IMG/VR virus record: IMGVR_UViG_3300044707_000152
Coordinates: 1 to 55,433 of that record
Length of the DNA stretch: 55,433 bases
Reading direction: 5' to 3' (one strand)
Source: a virus
In this document: positions 42,816 through 49,962 of the stretch, in pieces
How positions within the stretch are numbered: position 1 is the stretch's first letter
How the letters are laid out: each line of letters begins with the position of its first letter
Program-made: the position numbers and the translations under genes
Notes under the pieces: generated by a model
Databases searched by the model: none
Seen by the model: the letters and a program-made list of their open reading frames with translations, nothing else
What the model was told of the DNA's origin: nothing

Positions 42816-43006
42816 GGGAGCATTGAATCAATATCTTGTATCTGTGTCAATACTTTTGTTTCAGAAAAGTATTGGTTCATTATTTTAGTTCCTTCGTTGT
42901 GGTAGTTCTCTGCTATGCAATATCTTTCCTTGTCTTGAGCTTCCCAGATTGCGTTTGCCGCCTCCAGATACTTCAACGCTTTTCCGTATGCTTGGTCAGT
43001 TGTCAT
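42812..43006 (-). CDS. Small helical protein, unknown
   Basis: A 64-residue helical protein (MTTDQAYGKALKYLEAANAIWE...), resembling a TPR-like helix pair. Its ATG shares one base with the dnaB stop (TAATG) and its end overlaps the coiled-coil gene by four bases. Confidence 0.55.
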   Translation of the reverse strand: MTTDQAYGKALKYLEAANAIWEAQDKERYCIAENYHNEGTKIMNQYFSETKVLTQIQDIDSMLP

Positions 43007-44238
43007 TAGTATACCTCTTCAAGTTTTGAGATGTCACCACGCATGATGATTTCCGTTGTGTAGTTCCTTTGGCCTCGGCGGTTCTTCTTGATTGTCAGCC
43101 TACTCTTCTCTTTGATGTGTTCGATATACACTACTTGGTCAGAGTGCATTCCAATTGCCCGTGATTCGCGCAATCTTCCATCGTCGTTAAGCTGGGAAGC
43201 TGTGAGCATAATCGAGTTATTCTTGAGTGCCGCCAGTTTTAAACGCCTTGCAATCTCTGAAATCTGGCTTTCCCTACCCTCTTCACCATCAGATGAGATG
43301 ATTTGTAGGTAATCTACGACGATTACATCTGCCCGTTTTTCTCCAACGTATCGGTTGATTTGGGCCTCAATCTCGTCAATTTCGGCTACTCCATCCACGA
43401 TTTCGATGGGTAACTGGTGTAATTTCAACAATGCGGCGTTAATTTTGAGGAGTTCGTGCTGGTTTGCGTTCTTGTAATCCTCTGGTTCACGCACTGGATA
43501 CCCTGCCAAGTTACAAGCCATGCGAGTTAGGATGTCCTTCGCTTTCATTTCGAGGCTGAAGAACAGAACTGACTTTCCATCTTGCAGGTTAGCGAGTGCC
43601 GCTTGGACGAGGTAGATAGATTTTCCTCCACCTGTCTCTGAAGCCACTGTCATCATCTCTCCTTTGTGCATTCCGCCCTTCAGCGCACGATCTACTTTGA
43701 GTAGTCCAGTAGGAAAGAATTCCTTTACAGCTTTACCTTCCATCTCATCAATAATTTCGATGATGAGGTCTTTGACTGGTTTTACTTTTGTTGTCCTATC
43801 CTCGGCCAAGTTCATTATCGTTTCCGATAATCCCTTCAAATCGGCCTTGCCTGCGCGGAGGTTTACTTCTTCCTTCTCCATAAGAGTAAGAACATCGCGG
43901 TAGGCTTTAGTGCGGTGCAGGTGCTTCCGGTAGTCATCTGCCATGTCTTGGCAAACCTTACCAGAAGTTACTTTCATTGTGGTTAGGATTTCGTGAATCG
44001 CATCTTCACCACCCGCTGCTTCAAGCTGTCCAGTTGCTTCAAGCTCTGCAATGGCAGAGAACGGGCAGCAAACCCCTGTCCGCTGGTGAACCCCTTGGAG
44101 TGCATTAAAAACGATTCTGTGGGCTGGTATGGCGAAGTAATCGCTATCCCATGTTTGTTGGGAAAGGATGTTTCTATCGATTGCGATGAGCGACAACACT
44201 GCCGCTTCGCTCTTTCGTGCTATTGGGACTTTTTTCAT
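43006..44238 (-). CDS. dnaB: Replicative DNA helicase, DnaB family
   Basis: A 410-residue protein. The N-terminal domain (about 1-130) has the DnaB dimerisation pattern (SEAAVLSLIAIDRNIL). The RecA-like core follows: FFPTGLLKVDRALKGGM, Walker A ASETGGGKS (199-207), SLEM, Walker B VIVVDYLQI (D309) and SQLNDDGRLRESRAI. It unwinds DNA at the phage fork and needs loading by an initiator, which the next gene likely supplies. A palindrome copy (43817-43828) is encoded as LSETIM. Confidence 0.92.
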   Translation of the reverse strand: MKKVPIARKSEAAVLSLIAIDRNILSQQTWDSDYFAIPAHRIVFNALQGVHQRTGVCCPFSAIAELEATGQLEAAGGEDAIHEILTTMKVTSGKVCQDMADDYRKHLHRTKAYRDVLTLMEKEEVNLRAGKADLKGLSETIMNLAEDRTTKVKPVKDLIIEIIDEMEGKAVKEFFPTGLLKVDRALKGGMHKGEMMTVASETGGGKSIYLVQAALANLQDGKSVLFFSLEMKAKDILTRMACNLAGYPVREPEDYKNANQHELLKINAALLKLHQLPIEIVDGVAEIDEIEAQINRYVGEKRADVIVVDYLQIISSDGEEGRESQISEIARRLKLAALKNNSIMLTASQLNDDGRLRESRAIGMHSDQVVYIEHIKEKSRLTIKKNRRGQRNYTTEIIMRGDISKLEEVY

Positions 44239-44244
44239 GTTAGG

Positions 44245-45171
44245 TTAAAAGTTAGAAAATCGTTCTGGTTTGGTAGTTGTTTTTGGTTTTATCCATTCAG
44301 CCTTGAAGCTCTGCCATCCACGGGTGACGCATTCGGTCAGTGCCTCCTCAATGTGCATCGCTGCCTTCTCTGCTTCTTTGGCGATAGACGCGAGGGCGGT
44401 TGCTGATAGCGGGGCGCGTTTGGCTTTACGGAGGGCGATGAAGTCATCCCAGACTTGCTCGCCTACTCCAGCAGGTTTTTCAATTTGGGTAGCTGACGAT
44501 TTTTTATTTCGTGGGGGGGCCGCGCAATGGGGGGCCGTTTCTTTGCCATCGGCGGTGGTTAGCTTAGTTTTAACTAAGCCCGAAGCGTTAGCTTCACTTG
44601 GGTTAGTCGAGAATAGATTTGGTTGATTCAATTCAACCGAGGAATGTGAGGCCACTGCCGAACTTTCCTCTTCCCCTTGAAAAGGGGTTAGGGGTTTTGT
44701 ATTCTCTGTTAGTTTCTCTGTATATTGTTTAATATGACGCGCGCGCACGGAACGAGAAGAATCTTCCACATGGTCAGGAAGAATCTTCCAGATGGATGTG
44801 GAAGAATCTTCCAGATGGTCTGCTCTTTCGGAGGTCAAAATTGTGAGTGCAGATTGGCTGATTGTGTAATACTTCATTGCCTTTCCAGCCTGCAAATCGA
44901 ACTGCTTTGACTTAACCAAACCCATACTTTCAAGCGTCCGAAATACCTCACCGATTGTCCTTGTTGACCAAAACGGAAACGAGAATTCGCGCCATTGCTC
45001 AAGGGTGTTGAATATCCAACGCTCGTCATCCACAACTTTTCCAGATCGTTTTTGACCGCACCAGAACTTCAGAGTTTGAAGCACGATTGCTTCTGGTAGC
45101 CCGATTAGTTTTGCCAAGGTTGGCTGAAAGACGATGGGCGTTTCGTCAATCAATAGATTTGATTTACTCAT
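44245..45171 (-). CDS. Winged-helix replication initiator / helicase loader-like protein
   Basis: A 308-residue protein. Residues 1-120 read as a winged helix (LAKLIGLPEAIVLQTLKFW, RTIGEVFRTLESMGLVKSK), followed by a variable hydrophilic linker containing the iteron-encoded part (about 118-145) and a C-terminal DnaD/loader-like helical domain (VWDDFIALRKAKRAPLSATAL, WQSFKAEWIKP). This is the organisation of phage initiators such as lambda O or DnaD-type proteins. It lies directly before dnaB. Confidence 0.7.
   Translation of the reverse strand: MSKSNLLIDETPIVFQPTLAKLIGLPEAIVLQTLKFWCGQKRSGKVVDDERWIFNTLEQWREFSFPFWSTRTIGEVFRTLESMGLVKSKQFDLQAGKAMKYYTISQSALTILTSERADHLEDSSTSIWKILPDHVEDSSRSVRARHIKQYTEKLTENTKPLTPFQGEEESSAVASHSSVELNQPNLFSTNPSEANASGLVKTKLTTADGKETAPHCAAPPRNKKSSATQIEKPAGVGEQVWDDFIALRKAKRAPLSATALASIAKEAEKAAMHIEEALTECVTRGWQSFKAEWIKPKTTTKPERFSNF
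44756..44818. repeat. Three iteron-like repeats inside the initiator gene
   Basis: GAAGAATCTTCCACATGG (44756-44773), GAAGAATCTTCCAGATGG (44778-44795) and the same at 44801-44818, at 22- and 23-base spacing. Each contains the palindrome GGAAGATTCTTCC or a near match. Spacing is not a multiple of three, so the copies are read in two frames in the protein (HLEDSS, WKIL, HVEDSS). Likely origin iterons. Confidence 0.7.
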
Positions 45172-45173
45172 TT

Positions 45174-45247
45174 AAAAAAAGGCGACCCCTTGTAGTGGCG
45201 AAGAAGTGCGGCAACAGACGCATGAAGGTGGATTACCACCACAAGGG
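45174..45247 (-). promoter_or_regulatory. Structured leader of the replication operon
   Basis: On the minus strand CCCTTGTGGTGG (45247-45236) pairs with CCACTACAAGGG (45198-45187), 11 of 12 pairs, with an internal GGTGG-TAAT-CCACC alternative. A seven-T tract then ends two bases before the initiator ATG. This looks like a leader hairpin with attenuator or translational-block features. No SD is present. Confidence 0.55.
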
Positions 45248-45326
45248 ATCATTTAGTTTTATTTGGTTAACTTAAACTTCTTCAATCCGGCCTTCACCCC
45301 GGATGTGCAATTTCTCGCACAAGACA

Positions 45327-45355
45327 AAACTACTATAGGTTGTGTTCGATGTCAA
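45327..45355 (-). promoter_or_regulatory. Promoter of the replication operon
   Basis: Minus strand: TTGACA (45355-45350), 17 bases, TAGTTT (45332-45327). A palindrome copy (45367-45378) lies 11 bases upstream of the -35 box, the same arrangement as at 31291/31312. Confidence 0.6.
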
Positions 45356-45380
45356 GCATCTTTTTTATCGGTTACGATAA

Positions 45381-46175
45381 TTATCCATCATAGCACCCGC
45401 ATGGAATTTTGTGTGGATCATTCTCGTCAAGCCATTCAAAAAGTTTTAATTGATCGTCGTCAGCTTCAACAATATCGCTCCACGGAACGCCGAAAGATAA
45501 TCCTTTTACTCGGCCCTTCACAACCATGTTTGTTTCCATTGCGATTGCTCTCGCAAAATATTCTGGATATTCTTTTCGCAGGCGAAGAATTTCACTATTC
45601 TTCATTGCGGGGCAGAAGAAGCATGATGACTTTCCGGGTAATGGCAATCCATGTCGTTTGATTGTATCAACGCATTCACTGCGAGTCCACATCCATTCGA
45701 TAAGCGGATACCAGTTATTGGCTTTTTGAGTTTTAGAAAGCTGGGTATATTCTATACTAATCGCACGATGTCCCTCTCCAGCATCATATCCTATTGCACG
45801 AATTATTTCTGAATGATTATTATCTTTCATCCATTTCTTTATCATTTTATTCTGAGGATCAACCTTATGTTTCAATGAGCAAGCCTTAAATCCATAAGCC
45901 AGTGAAGGAAGTATTTTCTTGCGGTGGCACTCATCATACAAGTTCTCTCGTTCTCCTTTGTATGTAGCGTAAACTTTTTCAATCTCAAGACCCCACCATT
46001 CTTGAGTTTTCTTGCTCATCAAATCAATGTGAGCGTAAGTATTCGGAAGTTCACCGCCAGTATCTGCGAATACAATTAGGTCTGGTTTGATTCCTCTATC
46101 AATAAATCCGCAAAGCATGGCGACTGAGTTTGTTCCGCCTCCGTAAGCAACAACTAATGGTTTATCTATTTTCAT
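45381..46175 (-). CDS. PP-loop ATPase, PAPS-reductase-like
   Basis: A 264-residue protein of the adenine-nucleotide alpha-hydrolase fold: YGGGTNSVAM (11-20) is the PP-loop, IVFADTGGE (34-42) the following strand, IGYDAGEGHR a later conserved motif, and C99, C185 and C188 (GKSSCFFCPA) could hold a metal or Fe-S cluster. Relatives activate sulfate or bases, including DndC-type DNA phosphorothioation and QueC. With dpdA/queD present, a part in base modification is possible but unproven. A palindrome copy sits seven bases before its ATG and another just after its end. Confidence 0.75.
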   Translation of the reverse strand: MKIDKPLVVAYGGGTNSVAMLCGFIDRGIKPDLIVFADTGGELPNTYAHIDLMSKKTQEWWGLEIEKVYATYKGERENLYDECHRKKILPSLAYGFKACSLKHKVDPQNKMIKKWMKDNNHSEIIRAIGYDAGEGHRAISIEYTQLSKTQKANNWYPLIEWMWTRSECVDTIKRHGLPLPGKSSCFFCPAMKNSEILRLRKEYPEYFARAIAMETNMVVKGRVKGLSFGVPWSDIVEADDDQLKLFEWLDENDPHKIPCGCYDG

Positions 46176-46186
46176 AATTTTATCGG

Positions 46187-46564
46187 TTACGATAACCAGT
46201 CCATTTCAACCTTCTCAACTTCACCTTTCGACCACTCATACATTTTGTCGTTGAGTAAGTCCCAGATTTGACTGGCATCTTCTTCTGTCTCGCACTGGAA
46301 GGTGGAGCGGCGTTCACCGATACCTTCTTTAGTAATGACAATATCTGACTTAATAACAGTATTACTATTTACACCTGTCGCGGCCATGATTGCGGTGTTG
46401 TTTATTCTGAGTGCCATGACAAGAATACCTTCATCACTTTCGTAGGTAGCCATGAACGGAGTCTCCAGCGCGGCGGCTAAAGATAGGTTTGTAACCATGA
46501 CAGTTTGCTTTACTCCAGCGAGTAATTTTTCTGCGTTGTCTTTGATGTTGTTAGTGTTATCCAT
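46187..46564 (-). CDS. First gene of the leftward early operon, unknown
   Basis: A 125-residue protein (MDNTNNIKDNAEKLLAG...) from the ATG at 46564; an upstream TTG at 46570 would precede the likely transcript start. Beta-rich centre (FMATYESDEGILVMALRI) and an acidic Trp end. The TAA stop lies within a palindrome copy. Its promoter is so close that the mRNA would be nearly leaderless. Confidence 0.6.
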   Translation of the reverse strand: MDNTNNIKDNAEKLLAGVKQTVMVTNLSLAAALETPFMATYESDEGILVMALRINNTAIMAATGVNSNTVIKSDIVITKEGIGERRSTFQCETEEDASQIWDLLNDKMYEWSKGEVEKVEMDWLS

Positions 46565-46572
46565 AAGCAATC

Positions 46573-46601
46573 ATAGTAACAAAAAAGTATTGACTTGTCA
46601 A
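46573..46601 (-). promoter_or_regulatory. Leftward early promoter
   Basis: Minus strand: TTGACA (46601-46596), 17 bases, TACTAT (46578-46573). The -35 overlaps the dyad ATTGAC-TT-GTCAAT (46589-46602), a likely operator shared with the rightward promoter. Confidence 0.65.
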
Positions 46602-46618
46602 TAGTCTTGGTTTATTTT
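46590..46618 (+). promoter_or_regulatory. Rightward promoter of the HTH regulator
   Basis: TTGACT (46590-46595), 17 bases, TATTTT (46613-46618), two bases before the ATG at 46621. Its -35 box is one arm of the same dyad used by the leftward promoter, so one bound protein could control both. Confidence 0.5.
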
Positions 46619-46620
46619 TT

Positions 46621-46959
46621 ATGCAAATGAAACATCCATTAGAAACTGCTTATGAATCCTGCATGAGTGCCTACGAGCAATCACGCACGATCCGTTCTCT
46701 TGGACGAAAGACTTTCGCCAGCCAGCTTCGTGAAACAAGGAGATTGCTGAAATTGACTGTCCGTGAACTTGGAGACAAGATCGGCGTGACAGGATCACTG
46801 GTCAACCAGATTGAAGTAAACTCCAAGAGTATCCTAAAGAAAGAACAAGTCGAAAAAGTAATCGCCCTATGCTACAAAGAAAAACGCCCCTACAGGCAAA
46901 AACAGGATTCAAAAAGCGAGGGGGAAAGCTCAGAGCAGTCTCCGACTCCCGAAGAGTAA
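46621..46959 (+). CDS. XRE-family HTH regulator
   Basis: A 112-residue protein. FASQLRETRRLLKLTVRELGDKIGVTGSLVNQIEVNSKSI (about 35-75) is a Cro/CI-type helix-turn-helix. Encoded at a divergent promoter pair like many phage switches. Candidate binder of the ATTGAC/GTCAAT dyad or of the dispersed palindrome. The tail is acidic and Ser-rich. A second ATG lies two codons in. Confidence 0.75.
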   Translation: MQMKHPLETAYESCMSAYEQSRTIRSLGRKTFASQLRETRRLLKLTVRELGDKIGVTGSLVNQIEVNSKSILKKEQVEKVIALCYKEKRPYRQKQDSKSEGESSEQSPTPEE

Positions 46960-47186
46960 AGAATGCTGATTACGAAAAAGTCAAAGCAGAATACTTTGAA
47001 GAGAAAAACTACAAGTGCGAGATATGCAATGGGCAAGGCACAGACCTTCACCACAAAAAAGGGAGGGGCAAGTTCCTATGCGACAAGTCCTCATTCATGG
47101 TTCTTTGCCGCGCCTGCCACAATCGATGCCACCACGAAGTAGGTTGGGCAAGAGAAAATGGATACATAATTTATGACTACAAATAA
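46869..47186 (+). CDS. HNH endonuclease
   Basis: A 105-residue protein with YKCEICNGQGTDLHHKKGRG and LCRACHNRCHHEVGW, the HNH core with its zinc cysteines. The start lies 91 bases inside the HTH gene in another frame; a shorter start inside is possible but MLQRKTPLQAKTGFKKRG reads well. Could nick DNA for packaging or act as a homing enzyme. Confidence 0.75.
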   Translation: MLQRKTPLQAKTGFKKRGGKLRAVSDSRRVKNADYEKVKAEYFEEKNYKCEICNGQGTDLHHKKGRGKFLCDKSSFMVLCRACHNRCHHEVGWARENGYIIYDYK

Positions 47187-47400
47187 TACATTTGAATCCC
47201 GCATCATCTGCGAGGGAACTGAAGTAAGCAATACACCGGAGAAGATTCTGTTTCGTCAGAAGTTCAATCAATGTTGGGTGAAGAAAAGTGACATCCGACT
47301 GAACGAAACTCTTGGAAATCTTGACGGAGAGAAAATGATTCGTATTGTAGTTCCAGAAGAAGTAGCGAATACTTTAGAACTTGAAGGAATTCTCGATTGA
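47173..47400 (+). CDS. Small protein, unknown
   Basis: A 75-residue protein (MTTNNTFESRIICEGTEVSNT...) overlapping the HNH gene by 14 bases. Small beta-type fold likely (MIRIVVPEEVANTLELEG). No family recognised. Confidence 0.55.
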   Translation: MTTNNTFESRIICEGTEVSNTPEKILFRQKFNQCWVKKSDIRLNETLGNLDGEKMIRIVVPEEVANTLELEGILD

Positions 47401-47457
47401 TCTTTGGAATAATTTGTCACGTTCTTTTGCCAGACGAACGTATTCATTCAATTCGGA

Positions 47458-47580
47458 TTGGGCATTCCCGACGAGATAGTAGATGTAGAAAAGCGCACAA
47501 TGGCAACATGGATGGCCAAGGGACATCAATTGTGCGGCGTGACAATAACTTTACTGGGAAGCATGGAGTCATGCAGCTAA
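47458..47580 (+). CDS. Possible small or broken gene
   Basis: A 40-residue frame from a TTG (LGIPDEIVDVEKRTMATWMAKG...) reads protein-like. Just upstream another frame reads LWNNLSRSFARRTYSF, as if a frameshift split one gene. A further 29-residue frame (47571-47660, MQLTTSFEVVLCKVAKRAK...) overlaps the stop. None is secure. Confidence 0.3.
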   Translation: MGIPDEIVDVEKRTMATWMAKGHQLCGVTITLLGSMESCS

Positions 47581-47685
47581 CTACGAGCTTTGAAGTAGTC
47601 TTGTGTAAAGTGGCAAAAAGAGCCAAACGGCAATACATGGGGCCGTCACTAAAACCATGACCAAGAGTAACGCCTTGGCCCAGTA

Positions 47686-49560
47686 TTACCAATCTCCGTT
47701 ATCGTCTGATCCGTAGTCATCATCTGGAGTGGTATCAATTGATACTTCATCCCGCGCCCAAAATCGGTTAGTTGGAACTGGTTTATCGTTTCCGATAAAA
47801 ACAAGTCCATTACGCCGCGCCATTTCGAGTGCGTAGATTAAGCTATCACTCAAATCAGGCGAGTATCCTGTTCTGCCTTTAAGCTCATCTTTAGTCTCAA
47901 TGGCAATCTTCTTGGACTTAATGGTGTATCGTCGCAAACAAAGTTCCCGCGCCAAATCCGAAGCAGGATCAATCCCAAAGATAACGCGACTCTTGAAGGC
48001 ATGATAGGCTGAGTAGTAGTATTCAGAAACAAGTCTATCGTAAACATCCTTACATGGGCGTTTATCAACCTCTGCCGCGATTCGTTCAGTAGGTTTACCC
48101 ATAGATGAGATAAGAGCGATTGCCGCGCCAGAAGAGTCAAAGCGTAGCCACTCACGAATGATAGCCTGTCCAACTCTACCGCCATCACCAGAAACGTCCA
48201 TACCAAACTTAGAAGGTTGAACGCCAGCCGCACGACATAACTGAACAACTTCAGTAGCAAGTTGAATCTCAAACTCGGCAGCAGCATTAGCGGATAACTG
48301 GATTACCTTCTGACTCTCAAGCCACATCACACGATTGCGAGTGCCGCGCACGAACCCAAGTTTGGCGATAGTAAGAACGCACCTATCTCCACCGATTGTA
48401 AATGCGGTGTCGAATCCAGCTACCTTGGTAAATCCTTCGGAATCCCATAGTGGTTCTTCGTTGGTATCAGCATTACGGATCAAGTCAGCGGTAAGTATGG
48501 TCTGAGCAAATCCAGTCTTCGGCCACCAACCGATAGCGTTACGCACATAGTCAATTGCATTTTCGTCTCCATAACACAATTTGAGCATCATCTCCTGCTT
48601 CTTACGATCCATGAGAAATGGAAACGGAGAGGGTTCATTAGCAGGCGCGGCGAAGTTTGGGCTACGCATACCATTGTAGAACAAGCAAACTCCAGTCTCA
48701 GTCTCCCACTTATCCATGTCTGGGTTTACTGAATCAAAGTTAGAACAACCTTTCGGCATAGCCCAACGAGTGTGAGGATTATCACCAGCAGATGGGTTTC
48801 CGATACCGATAAAGGTAACATCATCGTTTGCACCCAAGTTGACTTTTGAGGTGATCGCGCCCATTTCCATTTCTGGCAACTCATCAAGTGCAAGACGGAT
48901 TCGATCATTCTTACGACCACGGGTGGTATCAACTGCTTTTTGACCTTCATTACCAGATGGAAAGGCGAGGGCTTTGATAGCATTATCGTATTCCTTTTCC
49001 TCATCGTTTGTTGCTCCACCCCAAACAATCATATGACGATAGTCGATTAGTTTACCTATCTGAACGCGAGCGCATTTATAGAGCTTGGAGATGATACCCC
49101 AGATACGATCTTCAGATGCGCCGAGAGTAGTAGTAGCTACCCATGACGAAGTGCAGTGCGGGGCAGCGCACCAATCAAGGTAAATCCAAAGACCAACCGG
49201 AAAACTTTTTCCCATTGAAGCGGCTCCAGCTAAACAAATATCAACATTGCTGCAAAGTTCATCTAAAGTTCTAATTAACTGAGTGTTGGTGTATCCTCGG
49301 TTGTAAATAGAAACTTCAGTCGGCCATTGAAGTTTAACTGCATTAAGAAAATGTTCAGATGGAGAAAGTAGTTTAAAATCTGAAATATTTATATTTTGTC
49401 TAATACAATAAGTTCTACCATATTGTCCTCGGCTTATAGCGTAGCAGTATAACTCAATACCAAGGTCATCCATGTTTTCTGGGAATTGAATTCCGTAACG
49501 ACGAATACCTTTGCTTGAAGAAAAAACTCTTGACATATCAATAGGAAAATATATTTTCAT
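47686..49560 (-). CDS. terL: Terminase large subunit
   Basis: A 624-residue packaging motor on the strand opposite to the portal. The ATPase half has Walker A GAASMGKS (112-119) and Walker B IRLALDEL (220-227) with the catalytic Glu; the nuclease half has GFDTAF (D383), GMDVSGDGG and PDLSDSLIYALEM near the end as acidic metal ligands. An N-terminal extension of about 100 residues precedes the Walker A. The acidic C-terminal tail is Asp-rich. A palindrome copy (47785-47796) is encoded as FIGNDK. Confidence 0.85.
   Translation of the reverse strand: MKIYFPIDMSRVFSSSKGIRRYGIQFPENMDDLGIELYCYAISRGQYGRTYCIRQNINISDFKLLSPSEHFLNAVKLQWPTEVSIYNRGYTNTQLIRTLDELCSNVDICLAGAASMGKSFPVGLWIYLDWCAAPHCTSSWVATTTLGASEDRIWGIISKLYKCARVQIGKLIDYRHMIVWGGATNDEEKEYDNAIKALAFPSGNEGQKAVDTTRGRKNDRIRLALDELPEMEMGAITSKVNLGANDDVTFIGIGNPSAGDNPHTRWAMPKGCSNFDSVNPDMDKWETETGVCLFYNGMRSPNFAAPANEPSPFPFLMDRKKQEMMLKLCYGDENAIDYVRNAIGWWPKTGFAQTILTADLIRNADTNEEPLWDSEGFTKVAGFDTAFTIGGDRCVLTIAKLGFVRGTRNRVMWLESQKVIQLSANAAAEFEIQLATEVVQLCRAAGVQPSKFGMDVSGDGGRVGQAIIREWLRFDSSGAAIALISSMGKPTERIAAEVDKRPCKDVYDRLVSEYYYSAYHAFKSRVIFGIDPASDLARELCLRRYTIKSKKIAIETKDELKGRTGYSPDLSDSLIYALEMARRNGLVFIGNDKPVPTNRFWARDEVSIDTTPDDDYGSDDNGDW
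49530..49557 (+). promoter_or_regulatory. Promoter of the portal/scaffold operon
   Basis: TTGACA (49530-49535), 16 bases, TATTTT (49552-49557), inside the start of the divergent terL gene. The sequence AAAAAACTCTTGACATA is shared with the region before the capsid gene (54059-54073). Confidence 0.5.
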
Positions 49561-49572
49561 TTCAAAAGCAAG

Positions 49573-49950
49573 ATGAAACTAAAAAACAAAAACCTCGCAC
49601 CAATCGGCGGCTGGTTCTTTAAATATGAGATCAAGCGCGATAAACTCACATTTCCTGCAATTGTTCATGGTAGCACATGGAATTCCTTGATAAAGAATAT
49701 CGAGAAAGACTATCGCGCAAACAACATCGAACTTCCTGCTAACATCGAAGCGATGGTCGAAGATCAAATCTGCCAGCGTCAACCAAGTGATCGTTGCTGG
49801 TATGTTGATGGTCTTGGAGACAAGATCGCTAAAGCCATCCATACAGTCGCAGCGGTAACTGACAAAGTTTTGAAAACTAAACTTGAGCAGAAAGCTAAAA
49901 TATGTCCTTCCTGCAATAAACGTAGGGTTGCGCTTAACTCATTATCGTAA
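49573..49950 (+). CDS. Conserved small protein before the portal gene
   Basis: A 125-residue protein (MKLKNKNLAPIGGWFFKYEI...) with AMVEDQICQRQPSDRCW and a CPSCNKRR zinc knuckle near the end. The pattern is one I associate with aquatic phages next to terminase and portal genes, function unknown. Its TAA stop lies within a palindrome copy that directly precedes the portal ATG. Confidence 0.6.
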   Translation: MKLKNKNLAPIGGWFFKYEIKRDKLTFPAIVHGSTWNSLIKNIEKDYRANNIELPANIEAMVEDQICQRQPSDRCWYVDGLGDKIAKAIHTVAAVTDKVLKTKLEQKAKICPSCNKRRVALNSLS

Positions 49951-49962
49951 ACGATAAAATAT

